From contig NKIH01000001.1 in assembly GCA_002255925.1 (NCBI GenBank), forward strand, positions 682,001 to 746,000: 64,000 nt of DNA, read 5' to 3'. Within the stretch, counting starts at the first letter, position 1. Each line of letters begins with the position of its first letter. A program made the translations under genes and the position numbers. This stretch comes from Burkholderiales bacterium PBB6 (lineage in GTDB: Bacteria; Pseudomonadota; Gammaproteobacteria; Burkholderiales; Burkholderiaceae_C). Under the pieces are notes generated by a model, which saw only the letters and a program-made list of their open reading frames with translations, did no database searches and had not been told where the DNA came from. Below are positions 36,796 through 45,254 of this stretch, piece after piece.

Positions 36796-37620
36796 ATGAC
36801 CCCGCAGCCCATGCGAGCCTGGTCCTCCATCGATGACGCCGCTCTGGCGCCGGTGCGGGGCGTGCTCACCGACATCGACGACACCTTGACGCGTGATGGC
36901 GCCATCGAACCCTCCGCGCTGGAGGCCTTGCAGCTGCTGGCTGACGCCGGCATTCCGGTGATCGCCATCACCGGCCGCCCGGCGGGCTGGAGCGAGCCCT
37001 TCGCCCGCAGTTGGCCGGTGCGGGCCATCGTGGCCGAAAACGGCGCGGTGATGCTGCGGCGCTCAGACGCGGGGCCGGATCTGGCCATCAGCTTCACCCA
37101 GGACGAGCCCACCCGCCAGGCCAACTTCGCCCGGCTGCAGGCCTGTGCCGCAGCCATCGTGGCCACGGTGCCCGGCGCCAGGATGGCCGAGGACAGCGCA
37201 GGCCGCCTGACCGACATCGCCATCGACCACAGCGAATTCACCCACCTGCCGCCCGAGCAGATCGACGCGGTGGTGGCGCTCATGCGCGCCCATGGCCTGA
37301 CCGCCACGGTCAGCTCCATCCACATCAACGGCTGGATTGGCCAGCACAGCAAGCTCACGGCCGCCGCCTGGGCCGTGCCGGCCCTGCTCGGCCATGCGTT
37401 TTATGCGGCCGAGTGGCTGTACGTGGGCGACTCCACCAACGACCAGTTGATGTTCCAGCACATCCCGCTGTCGGTGGGCGTGGCCAACATCGCCCGCTTC
37501 GTGCCGCAGCTGCAGCACCTGCCGGCGTGGGTGACGCAGGCTGAACGGGGCCAAGGATTTGCGGAAATGGCGCAGCGCTTGCTCGCGCACGGCTCAACGG
37601 CGGCGGCAATCAGCCGATAG
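36796..37620 (+). CDS. HAD-superfamily (Cof/IIB-type) hydrolase
   Basis: 274 residues from the ATG at 36796; an ATG six codons upstream (36778) is an alternative. Motif I is DIDDTLTRDG (near residue 25), motif II is ITGRP, and motif IV is YVGDSTNDQLMF. The IIB cap is between. Such enzymes remove phosphate from sugars or other small molecules; the similarity is nearest to sucrose/mannosyl-glycerate phosphatases, but no partner gene is present. It ends 30 bases before the GGDEF/EAL gene. Confidence 0.87.
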   Translation: MTPQPMRAWSSIDDAALAPVRGVLTDIDDTLTRDGAIEPSALEALQLLADAGIPVIAITGRPAGWSEPFARSWPVRAIVAENGAVMLRRSDAGPDLAISFTQDEPTRQANFARLQACAAAIVATVPGARMAEDSAGRLTDIAIDHSEFTHLPPEQIDAVVALMRAHGLTATVSSIHINGWIGQHSKLTAAAWAVPALLGHAFYAAEWLYVGDSTNDQLMFQHIPLSVGVANIARFVPQLQHLPAWVTQAERGQGFAEMAQRLLAHGSTAAAISR

Positions 37621-37650
37621 GGGTCATGGGGCTTGTTGCGCCCCGGCCCC

Positions 37651-39630
37651 ATGACACCCCTATCCAAGCCCTACCAACGATTGCCTTTGCTGATGGCCAC
37701 CTTGGCCGGGGTGGCCCTGGTTGCGGCTGCCGCCTGGTGGGTGCCGCACCTGGCCGCCGACCACCTGCTGGCTGAGGAGGCGCGAGCCTCTTCGCTCGAC
37801 TGGGCCGAGGTGGTGCTTCGGGCTGTCCCGGATCTGGACGACGCGCTGGATGGCCACGGTATCAGTGACGCAACCCTGCAGCACCTGCGTGAATTCCGTG
37901 GCTTCCACGAGGTGGACCGCTTCAAGGTTTTCCTGCCGGATGGCCGTTTGCTGCTGACTTCCACCGCCTTGCCGGCGCCCGGTCAGCCCGTGCCACCGCC
38001 TTCCAGCGTGATCGAGGACGATGTGGTGTCGGTGGCCCGTCTGGCTGCGCCTGAAGTTGACTTGCGGCATGGTGACGGCGTGAACACGCCCACCGTGTTC
38101 AGTGAGACCCTGGTGCCGCTGGTGCAGGACGGGCGCGTGCTCGGCGTGGTCGAGGTGTACGTCGATCAGCAGCACCGCGCCAACCTGATTCGCAACGCCT
38201 TTGCCCAGGTCAGCGCCACCGTGCTGGCAGCCTTGCTGCTGCTGGGCGGCCTGGCTGCCTGGCACTGGCACCGCCGCAACCTGGCGCAGTGGGAGGCCGA
38301 GGAGCGCGTGCGCTACCTGGCCCTGCACGACCCGCTGTGCGGCACGTTGAACCGCGTCAGCTTTCACGATGTGCTGAGGTTGCAGGTGAAGCTGCAGGGG
38401 AAGCTGCAAGACAAGGCGGCGACGACAGGCCAGGGCTTTGCCGTGCTGTGCATCAACCTCGACCATTTCAAGCAGGTCAATGACACCCAGGGCCTGGAGG
38501 CCGGTGACCAGGTGCTGAGCGAGGTGGGCCGCCGCCTGCGCGCGTTGGTTCGCCACGGCGACCAGGTGGCCCGGCTGGGCAGTGATGAATTTGCGATCCT
38601 GCAAACCAACGTGGCCGACGCGCACGACGTGGCGCAACTGGCCCAGCGGGTGGTGGACGAGCTGGCGCGTCCCTTCGTGCTCCAGGCTGAGCCACTGATG
38701 CTGGGCGCCAGTGTCGGCGCGGCACTGTGGGGCGTGGACGCCACCGATGTCGACGGCCTGATGCACAAGGCGGATCTGGCCCTGTTCCGCGCCAAATCCG
38801 ATGGCCGCGCCACCTTCAGCTTCTACGACGCCGGACTGGACGAGCGCCTGCAGCAGCGGCGTGACCTGACCCGGGATCTGGCCCGGGCCATCACGGCCGG
38901 TGAGATGTCGCTGAATTACCAGCCCTTGTTCGAGGCCGGCGGGAAAACGCTGACCGGCTACGAGGCCCTGGCGCGCTGGCATCACCCGGTGCGTGGCCCC
39001 ATTTCGCCGGCCGAGTTCATTCCACTGGCTGAAGATGCGGGGCTGATCGAGGCCCTGGGCAGCTGGGTCTTGCGCACCGCCTGCGCAGAGGCTGCAACCT
39101 GGCCGGGCCACTTGACGGTGGCAGTCAATCTGTCGGCGGCGCAGTTCCGGCATGGGGATCTGGTGCCGCTGGTGCAGCAGGCGCTGCACGACACCGGCTT
39201 GAGCGCCCACCGGCTGGAGGTGGAAGTGACCGAAAGCCTGCTGATCAGCTCGCCCGAGGCGGTGGTGGGCATGTTGCGCGCACTCGCCGCGACTGGGGTG
39301 CGCATCGCCATGGACGACTTCGGCACCGGCTATTCCAGCCTCGCCTACCTGTGGCGCTTTCCCTTCCACAAGCTGAAGATCGACCGCGCCTTCACCCAAA
39401 GCATCGAGCACGACGCCAAGGTGCGCGTCATCGTGCGGGCCATCATCAGCCTGGCCCATGCGCTCGACCTGCGCGTGAACGCCGAGGGCGTCGAAACCGA
39501 AGGGCAGATGCAGGCGCTCTGCCTGCTGGGCTGCGACGAGCTGCAGGGCTACCTGCTGGGCCGGCCCGCGCCGGTCAGCGCCCTGGCGCACACCGCGGCC
39601 ACCACGAAGGCGCCCGCTGCGGTGAGCTGA
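37651..39630 (+). CDS. Membrane GGDEF/EAL protein with degenerate GGDEF site
   Basis: 659 residues. Two membrane segments (about 11-30 and 190-208) enclose a periplasmic sensor region of about 160 residues. The GGDEF domain (about 225-400) has GSDEF at 310-314 instead of GGDEF, so diguanylate cyclase activity is doubtful. The EAL domain (about 415-650) keeps EAL at 438-440, NLSAAQF, EVTESLL, DDFGTGYSSL, a KLKIDRAF lysine and NAEGVETE, the residues for metal and c-di-GMP cleavage. Likely a c-di-GMP phosphodiesterase with a regulatory GGDEF domain. Confidence 0.93.
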   Translation: MTPLSKPYQRLPLLMATLAGVALVAAAAWWVPHLAADHLLAEEARASSLDWAEVVLRAVPDLDDALDGHGISDATLQHLREFRGFHEVDRFKVFLPDGRLLLTSTALPAPGQPVPPPSSVIEDDVVSVARLAAPEVDLRHGDGVNTPTVFSETLVPLVQDGRVLGVVEVYVDQQHRANLIRNAFAQVSATVLAALLLLGGLAAWHWHRRNLAQWEAEERVRYLALHDPLCGTLNRVSFHDVLRLQVKLQGKLQDKAATTGQGFAVLCINLDHFKQVNDTQGLEAGDQVLSEVGRRLRALVRHGDQVARLGSDEFAILQTNVADAHDVAQLAQRVVDELARPFVLQAEPLMLGASVGAALWGVDATDVDGLMHKADLALFRAKSDGRATFSFYDAGLDERLQQRRDLTRDLARAITAGEMSLNYQPLFEAGGKTLTGYEALARWHHPVRGPISPAEFIPLAEDAGLIEALGSWVLRTACAEAATWPGHLTVAVNLSAAQFRHGDLVPLVQQALHDTGLSAHRLEVEVTESLLISSPEAVVGMLRALAATGVRIAMDDFGTGYSSLAYLWRFPFHKLKIDRAFTQSIEHDAKVRVIVRAIISLAHALDLRVNAEGVETEGQMQALCLLGCDELQGYLLGRPAPVSALAHTAATTKAPAAVS

Positions 39631-39651
39631 CACGCGCCGGGCTTGCCGGCG

Positions 39652-40749
39652 CTACAGACCGAGGAAGGTGCTCATGCGCTGCAGCTCTTCGTCCAGCGCA
39701 GCCGCATAAGCCGCGTCGGCCGGTGCCTGCCCGGCCACATAGCCCAGCTCCACGGTCAACCCGCCCGCCTTCACGCCGACATTGGCCCAGCCCACCACCT
39801 CGTCGCGCCACAGCAGCGGCAGAGCGTAGTGGCCGTATAGCCGCTTCGGCGCGGGTGTGTAGGCCTCCAGCCGGTAAGGCCAGCCCCAGAGCAGCTCGAA
39901 GCGGCCGCGGTCCCAGACCACCGGGTCGAACGGCGCCAGCAGGCGCACTTCGTCGCCCACGGCCCAGCGCTTGGCGCGCGGGTTTTCGCCTTCGGGCCAG
40001 TACCAGTCCACCCCGTCTATCTGCACGGTGGGCAAGCTGCGCCGGGCGCGCGCCAGTGCGGCACGGCATTCGGCTTTCAGGTGCGGTGCGCCGTAGCCCA
40101 GCAGCTGCACCAGGTAGCTGAAGCTGCGGGCGGGCAGGGGCGCGTACTTGGCCAGGATCAGGGCCACCAGTGCGTCGGCCCGGGCGGCGCGGGCGTCGGG
40201 GCTATCGTCAACCTCCGGATGTGCCACCGCCTCATAAACGCGGGTGCCCGACACCCGGTGCGACACCCGCAGCATTCCGCGGTAATGCATGCCGTCCAGC
40301 AGGTGCGTGCTGGCGTTCAGGTCGGCACCCCAGTAGCCTTTCACGGTGCCGTGGTTGAAGGCGGCCTGCACGTCTTTCGGGTGCGTCGGGCCCCGGGCCC
40401 GCACGAAGGCCAGCACCTCGTCGGCCTGGGCGCGCGTGGTGGCGTCCCACGCCCGGCGGGCGGTGCGTGGGTGCAGCAGCGGCAGCACGGTGCGGGTCAC
40501 GAAGCCGTAGTTCACCAGGCAGTCTTCCTCCACGCCCAGGCGCGGGTACAGCGCTTCCAGATCGCCGGCGCGGTAGCCGCTGACGCGGTGGCGCAGCGTC
40601 AGGTCTTGCGCGCGCGCCGGTGCCCGGATGGGGTCGGCCTGCACGAAGCCGAGGCGCTGGATCACGCGCTTGAGCGTGGTGGGGGGCAGCAGGCTGCGCG
40701 CCACCGCATGGCGGCGCAGGTCGGCAATGTGCGGCTGAGGTGCAGGCAT
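39652..40749 (-). CDS. YcaQ/AlkX-type winged-helix DNA glycosylase
   Basis: 365 residues with the DUF1006 winged-helix pattern. E. coli YcaQ (AlkX) excises bulky N7-alkylated and interstrand-crosslinked bases; its active site is a Q-x-D motif, matched here by [11 protein letters not shown] near residue 34. [21 protein letters not shown] and [11 protein letters not shown] are family landmarks in the C-terminal half. It is divergent from purT with 59 bases between starts. Function is inferred from the family. Confidence 0.87.
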   Translation of the reverse strand: MPAPQPHIADLRRHAVARSLLPPTTLKRVIQRLGFVQADPIRAPARAQDLTLRHRVSGYRAGDLEALYPRLGVEEDCLVNYGFVTRTVLPLLHPRTARRAWDATTRAQADEVLAFVRARGPTHPKDVQAAFNHGTVKGYWGADLNASTHLLDGMHYRGMLRVSHRVSGTRVYEAVAHPEVDDSPDARAARADALVALILAKYAPLPARSFSYLVQLLGYGAPHLKAECRAALARARRSLPTVQIDGVDWYWPEGENPRAKRWAVGDEVRLLAPFDPVVWDRGRFELLWGWPYRLEAYTPAPKRLYGHYALPLLWRDEVVGWANVGVKAGGLTVELGYVAGQAPADAAYAAALDEELQRMSTFLGL

Positions 40750-40808
40750 CCCGGCATCATGCCGCGCCGCTGCCGGGTGACAATCCGGGCCTCTCCGGCC
40801 TTACCTCC

Positions 40809-42020
40809 ATGAACACCATGACCACTCTTGGCACCCCCCTGTCGCCGTCCGCTACCCGTGTGATGTTGCTGGGCTCCGGCGAGCTGGGCAAGGAAGTGCT
40901 GATCGCACTTCAGCGCCTGGGCGTCGAAACCATCGCGGTTGACCGTTACGACAACGCGCCCGGCCAGCAGGTGGCCCACCACGCGCGCACCATCACCATG
41001 AGCGACCCCGCGCAACTGCGCGCCCTGCTCGAAGCTGAAAAGCCCGACCTGGTGGTGCCCGAGATCGAAGCCATCGCCACGCCGGTGCTCGAAGCGATGG
41101 AGGCCGAAGGCCTGATCCGCTGCATCCCCACGGCCCGCGCCGCCCGCCTGACGATGGACCGCGAAGGCATCCGTCGCCTGGCCGCTGAAACCCTCGGCCT
41201 GCCGACCAGCCCCTACAAGTTCTGCGATTCGCTGGAAGAGCTGCAGGCCGCCATCGACGGCGGCATCGGCTACCCCTGCGTGGTCAAGCCGGTGATGAGC
41301 AGCTCGGGCAAGGGCCAGAGCAAGATCGACGGCCCCGCCGACGTGAAGGTGGCCTGGGACTACGCCATGGCCGGTGGCCGTGTCGGCCCCGGCCGCATCA
41401 TCGTGGAAGGCTTCATCGACTTCGACTACGAAATCACCCAGCTCACCGTGCGCGCCCTGGGCGCCGACGGTGCGGTGGAAACCCAGTTCTGCGACCCGAT
41501 CGGCCATGTGCAGGTCAGCGGCGATTACGTGGAGAGCTGGCAGCCGCACCCGATGAGCCCGGTTGCGCTGGCCGAATCGCGCCGCGTGGCCGAGGCCGTG
41601 ACCGACAACCTCGGGGGCCAGGGCCTGTTCGGCGTCGAGCTGTTCGTCAAGGGCGACCAGGTCTGGTTCAGTGAAGTCAGCCCGCGCCCGCACGACACCG
41701 GCATGGTCACCATGATCACGCAGTGGCAGAACGAGTTCGAGCTGCATGCCCGCGCCATCCTCGGCCTGCCGGTCAACACCGCGCTGAAGAGCCCGGGCGC
41801 CAGCGCCGTGATCTACGGCGGGGTGGATGCCACCGGCATCGCCTTCTCGGGCGTGGATGAAGCGCTGCGTGTGCCCAACAGCGAAGTGCGCCTGTTCGGC
41901 AAGCCGGAAAGCTTCGTCAAGCGCCGCATGGGCGTGGCGCTGGTGCACGACGCGGATGTCGAAAAAGCCCGTGTCCAGGCCAAGCTGGCGGCCTCCAAGG
42001 TCAAACCGCACACAGCCTGA
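40809..42020 (+). CDS. purT: Formate-dependent phosphoribosylglycinamide formyltransferase
   Basis: An ATP-grasp enzyme that formylates GAR using formate and ATP, the folate-independent route in purine synthesis. 403 residues from MNTMTTLG; a longer frame upstream is rejected. GSGELGKEV opens the N-domain, [13 protein letters not shown] near residue 157 is the ATP loop, and [14 protein letters not shown] near 290 matches PurT. A GACAAT -10-like element lies about 28 bases before the ATG. Adds to purC, purE and purK elsewhere in the window. Confidence 0.96.
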   Translation: MNTMTTLGTPLSPSATRVMLLGSGELGKEVLIALQRLGVETIAVDRYDNAPGQQVAHHARTITMSDPAQLRALLEAEKPDLVVPEIEAIATPVLEAMEAEGLIRCIPTARAARLTMDREGIRRLAAETLGLPTSPYKFCDSLEELQAAIDGGIGYPCVVKPVMSSSGKGQSKIDGPADVKVAWDYAMAGGRVGPGRIIVEGFIDFDYEITQLTVRALGADGAVETQFCDPIGHVQVSGDYVESWQPHPMSPVALAESRRVAEAVTDNLGGQGLFGVELFVKGDQVWFSEVSPRPHDTGMVTMITQWQNEFELHARAILGLPVNTALKSPGASAVIYGGVDATGIAFSGVDEALRVPNSEVRLFGKPESFVKRRMGVALVHDADVEKARVQAKLAASKVKPHTA

Positions 42021-42088
42021 TCACAGGGCGACAGGCGCAAGCGGGCGGGGCGGGGCACAATCGCGCTTTTCCTCGCTCCTTGAATTGC

Positions 42089-43198
42089 ATGTCGTCTTCG
42101 ACCGAAAACGCGGCGCCGGCCGCTGAAAACCTGATCCCGGCTGACGTTCCGGACGCTACCCCCGTGGTGGCTGAAGCGGTGACGTCTGCTGACGCGATCG
42201 CAGCGCCGGCCGTGGTGGATGCTGATGCGGCGTCTGCCGACGCGGCGGACGCTGCGGCGGATGGCGATGTTGTCAATGACGTTGGCAATGACGCCGACGT
42301 TGGCAATGACGTCGGCAATGACGTTGCCGACAGCGATGCCGCCGACGAAGCCCCGGCCACCGGCGCTGCGCAAGCCGCTGCCGCTGCTGCGCCCGGCATG
42401 TCGCCCGCCGCTTGCGCGCGTGAGCTGAAGAAGCGCTTCCCGGCGCTGTTCGGTGATTCGCCCAAGCCCCTGAAGCTGCGCATCCAGGCCGACATCCAGG
42501 AAGCCGCCCCCGGCGTGTTCACGAAGAAGGCCCTGTCCATCTTCCTGCACCGCCACACGGGCAGCACGGCTTATCTGGCCTCGCTGTCGCGCGCCACCAA
42601 GCGCTTTGATCTGACCGGCCAGCCGGCAGGCGAGCTGAGCGAAGAGCATCGCGCTGCGGCGGCTGAAGAGCTCAAGCGCCGTCGCGCCGTCAATGAAGAG
42701 CGCCGTGCGGCGGAAGACGAAGCCCGTCGCCAGCGCATCCAGCTGCTGCGCGACTTCGAGCAGACCACGCTGACCCGCGGCAACTTCTGCGCCCTCAAGG
42801 GCGTGGCCGATGCCGACCTCGACAACCTGCTGGCAGCTGCCCGCGTGGAAGCGGCCGAATGGGCTGCACGCCGCCAGGAGCCGGGCCGAGGTGATCGTCG
42901 GGATGGTCGCGGGGATGGCCGAGGTGACGGCCGCGGCGCCCCCCGCGGTGATCGCCCGCGTGGTGATGCACCGCGAGGCCAGGGCCCGCGCGGTGGTCGT
43001 CCTGACGGTGCGCGCCAAGCCGGCCCGCGTGGTCCGCGTCCGGACGGCGAACGCGCCGCGCCGCGTGGTGATCGTCGTCCGCCGCGTCGCGAAGGCGGCG
43101 GCGGTGGCCAAGGTAATGGCCAAGGTGGTGAAGGCAGCGGTCAGGGCGGCGCTGACGGTGGCAACCAAGGCGGCAATCAAGGCAACACGACCAGCTGA
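42089..43198 (+). CDS. ProQ/FinO-domain RNA chaperone with acidic N-terminus and Arg-Gly-rich tail
   Basis: 369 residues in three parts. Residues 1-110 are Ala/Asp/Val-rich and acidic, with tandem VGND units. The FinO/ProQ domain follows (about 110-235): ELKKRFPALFGDSPKPLKLRI, IQEAAPGVF, LSIFLHRHTGSTAYL. The last 95 residues or so are Arg-Gly/Asp-Gly and then Gly-Gln rich, like RGG RNA-binding tails. ProQ proteins bind structured small RNAs and mRNA 3' ends. The usual ProQ is near 230 residues, so both ends are extended. A CACAAT -10-like element and a strong terminator flank the gene. Confidence 0.9.
   Translation: MSSSTENAAPAAENLIPADVPDATPVVAEAVTSADAIAAPAVVDADAASADAADAAADGDVVNDVGNDADVGNDVGNDVADSDAADEAPATGAAQAAAAAAPGMSPAACARELKKRFPALFGDSPKPLKLRIQADIQEAAPGVFTKKALSIFLHRHTGSTAYLASLSRATKRFDLTGQPAGELSEEHRAAAAEELKRRRAVNEERRAAEDEARRQRIQLLRDFEQTTLTRGNFCALKGVADADLDNLLAAARVEAAEWAARRQEPGRGDRRDGRGDGRGDGRGAPRGDRPRGDAPRGQGPRGGRPDGARQAGPRGPRPDGERAAPRGDRRPPRREGGGGGQGNGQGGEGSGQGGADGGNQGGNQGNTTS
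42281..42322 (+). repeat. GTTGGCAATGAC tandem units in proQ-like gene
   Basis: The 12-base unit GTTGGCAATGAC occurs at 42281-42292, 42299-42310 and, with one change, 42311-42322; a 6-base spacer separates the first two. It encodes Val-Gly-Asn-Asp in the acidic N-terminal part and may vary in copy number. Confidence 0.8.
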
Positions 43199-43209
43199 TG
43201 CCTGCGCCG

Positions 43210-43230
43210 AGCCCCTGCAGGTCAGGGGCT
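43210..43230 (+). other. First of two hairpins after the proQ-like gene
   Basis: A perfect 8-bp stem AGCCCCTG/CAGGGGCT with a 5-base loop, 12 bases past the stop and just before the intrinsic terminator. It may protect the 3' end or help termination. Confidence 0.4.
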
Positions 43231-43244
43231 TCGCTGCCAACATC

Positions 43245-43274
43245 AAGCGCCCGGCGAGAGCCCGGCGCTTTTTT
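43245..43274 (+). terminator. Intrinsic terminator of the proQ-like gene
   Basis: Arms AAGCGCC-C-GGC and GCC-C-GGCGCTT pair with one C-C mismatch around a GAGA loop, followed by a T-run (the arm's TT plus four more). A classical intrinsic terminator. Confidence 0.87.
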
Positions 43275-43315
43275 CATGCGCGGCGGGCCCGCAGCCCTTC
43301 GCGCAGCGCCGCAAC

Positions 43316-44026
43316 TCAGCGGGTTTGCAGCCAGGCCGCCACGGCCCGCAACTGGGCCTGGCTCATCGGTGCCGTTTCCTGCTCCATCAGGATGCCGTGC
43401 GGCCGCTGGCGGGCCTGGAAGGCCTGCAGTTGCTGCAGCAGGTAGGGCGCATGTTGCCCAGCCAGGCGAGGAAAGCTCGCGGCACCCTCGGCCGCATCGC
43501 CGTGGCACGAGGCACAGGCGCGCACCCCGCGCTCCGGCTGGCCCTTGATGAACAGGCGCTGGCCTTCCGCCAGCACGTCCGCCGAGGCACCTGAAGGCCG
43601 GCCGGACAGCGGAATCTGCCGCTCGAAATAGTCCCCCAGGCTGCGAATGGCGGTGTCGTCCAGCCAACCCGCCACGGCCTGCATGTCGCCGCTGCGGTGC
43701 ACCTCGAAGCGCTCCTCGCTGCGCAGGGCTTTCAGCTGGCGCTGGATGTAGTTCGAGCGCTGGCCCGCCAGCACCGGGAACTCCGGCCGCAGGCTGCGGC
43801 CATCTTCGCCGTGGCAGCTGGCGCAGATCTGCACCACGCGTTGCACGGTGGCTGACGACAGGGTGTCGGTGGCCGCTGTGGGCGCTGGCCCGGCTGCGCT
43901 GCCGAGGGCGGGGGCCAGCAGGCAGGCGGCGGCCAGGGCCAGTGCTGCGCGTGTTTGACGCGGCCGGGCAGAGCGCCGCTGAGCGGGGCTTGGTGAGGGG
44001 CTTGGTGAGGGGTGTGTGGTGACCAT
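43316..44026 (-). CDS. Di-haem cytochrome c (c4-like)
   Basis: 236 residues. The N-terminus is unusual, with a Ser-Pro run (about 7-14) and many arginines before the hydrophobic signal segment ALALAAACLLAPALGSAAG. Two CxxCH haem sites, CASCHGEDG near 70 and CASCHGDAA near 173, lie about 100 residues apart in a duplicated fold with PVLAGQRSNYIQRQL and PRLAGQHAPYLLQQL, the cytochrome c4 pattern. A periplasmic electron carrier to a terminal oxidase is likely. The GTG at 44029 is an alternative start. An FNR-like box lies 63 bases upstream. Confidence 0.9.
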   Translation of the reverse strand: MVTTHPSPSPSPSPAQRRSARPRQTRAALALAAACLLAPALGSAAGPAPTAATDTLSSATVQRVVQICASCHGEDGRSLRPEFPVLAGQRSNYIQRQLKALRSEERFEVHRSGDMQAVAGWLDDTAIRSLGDYFERQIPLSGRPSGASADVLAEGQRLFIKGQPERGVRACASCHGDAAEGAASFPRLAGQHAPYLLQQLQAFQARQRPHGILMEQETAPMSQAQLRAVAAWLQTR

Positions 44027-44088
44027 CACCCATTCAACCGCAGGCTAGGGCTGCCTGGCGGTGCTGCAGCGCGCTTTGTCCCCTCTGA

Positions 44089-44102
44089 TTGATGAAGGTC
44101 AA
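44089..44102. promoter_or_regulatory. FNR/ANR-type box
   Basis: TTGAT-GAAG-GTCAA matches the FNR consensus TTGAT-N4-ATCAA at 9 of 10 positions. It lies in the gap between the divergent cytochrome c gene (start 63 bases away) and the lipoprotein gene (start 63 bases away), so it could act on either. Confidence 0.6.
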
Positions 44103-44164
44103 ACGCCGCCATCGCCTGATGACCGTGGCTAAACTTCGGGCACACAAGTATTCATGGAGTCCAC

Positions 44165-45154
44165 ATGACTGGTTCACGTTTCATGCGCGCATCCTTCCTT
44201 CGCCCGTCGCTGCTGGCCCTGGCCAGCGCGGCCATGCTGGCCGCCTGCGGCGGCGGTGGTGGTGGTGACAGCGGCGGCTCGTCCAGCACCCAGCTGGCCA
44301 TCACTTCTGACAACGCCACCTCGGCTGCCCGTGCGGGCGTCGCCGGCATGGTCACCAGCGAGATGGCCGGCACGGCCGACAACGGCGTCTTTGGCACCTC
44401 CGGCATCAACGGCATCGTCGATCTGCAGACGCGCCGCGCCCATTCGCTGGCCGCCCACGCGCTGGCCCAGGGCCGCAGCCAGATCGCGGCCTCGGCCACG
44501 GTGAATTGCGCCGTCAGCGGCTCGATGACGGTGAACTTCGACGACAGGAACGGCAACGGCGCGTTTGATGCGGTGGGCGAGTCCATCAGCATCTCCGCAG
44601 CGAATTGCGTGCAGGACGCCGGCTCCTCACTCAGCGGCGCCTTCACCCTGACGCTGAACCAGTTCACCAGCCTGACCAACCTGACGCTGGGCCTGAGCTT
44701 CAGCAACTTCTCGGCTTCAGATGCCGCGTCCGGCATGTCGACTGCCATCAACGGCAGCCTGACGGCCGCGCGCAGCAGCGCCACGCTGGTGACCGTGCGC
44801 AGCGACGCGCTGACGGTGGGCGTCACGGCCAAGGGCAGCAGCCACAGCTACAGCGCGCAGGGCCTGGTGGCCACGGTGGACGCCAACAGCACCCGCACCC
44901 AGCAGACCCTGTCGGGCACCTTCAGCAGCAGCGACTTTGGCGGCAAGTCAGTCAAGGTCAGCACGCCGGTGGCGGTGCAGACGCTGGCTGCTGACGATTA
45001 CCCGTCGTCGGGCACCGTGCTGGTGGAAGGTTCCACGGGCTCGGCCGTGAAGCTCGAGGCGGTGAGCGCCACTCAAGTGCGCCAGTCGCTGGATGCCAAC
45101 GGTGACGGCACGTTCGAGAGCACGGTGGTCAAGCTCTGGAGCGAGCTGTTCTGA
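44165..45154 (+). CDS. Lipoprotein of unknown function
   Basis: 329 residues. The lipoprotein signal has its lipobox at LAAC (about residue 28), followed by a Gly/Ser-rich linker. The rest is Ser/Thr/Ala-rich with alternating hydrophobic residues, suggesting a beta-rich domain. Two DxNGxG loops, FDDRNGNGAFD near 123 and LDANGDGTFES near 316, resemble Ca-binding loops. Two cysteines (about 114 and 143) may pair. It is monocistronic with a strong terminator, and an FNR-like box lies upstream. No function recognised. Confidence 0.8.
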   Translation: MTGSRFMRASFLRPSLLALASAAMLAACGGGGGGDSGGSSSTQLAITSDNATSAARAGVAGMVTSEMAGTADNGVFGTSGINGIVDLQTRRAHSLAAHALAQGRSQIAASATVNCAVSGSMTVNFDDRNGNGAFDAVGESISISAANCVQDAGSSLSGAFTLTLNQFTSLTNLTLGLSFSNFSASDAASGMSTAINGSLTAARSSATLVTVRSDALTVGVTAKGSSHSYSAQGLVATVDANSTRTQQTLSGTFSSSDFGGKSVKVSTPVAVQTLAADDYPSSGTVLVEGSTGSAVKLEAVSATQVRQSLDANGDGTFESTVVKLWSELF

Positions 45155-45174
45155 CGACCGGCCGGCGTGAATGA

Positions 45175-45203
45175 AAAAGGGCGGCCCGAGAGGCCGCCCT
45201 TTT
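45175..45203. terminator. Bidirectional intrinsic terminator
   Basis: A 12-bp perfect stem AAAAGGGCGGCC/GGCCGCCCTTTT with a 5-base loop, T-rich on the far side in both directions. It serves the lipoprotein gene on + and metK on -. Confidence 0.87.
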
Positions 45204-45254
45204 GTTTGGTGTTGCACCCACGCCCGCAAGGCGGACCTGGGCGCCACCCCTGTC

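Noticed and set aside
40662-42011. 449-codon frame opposite purT
   Set aside because: Antisense shadow of purT with His/Gln-rich composition.
42795-44033. 412-codon antisense frame over the ProQ tail and cytochrome
   Set aside because: Shadow of the Arg-Gly repeat region, which gives Pro/Arg/Ala-rich frames on both strands.
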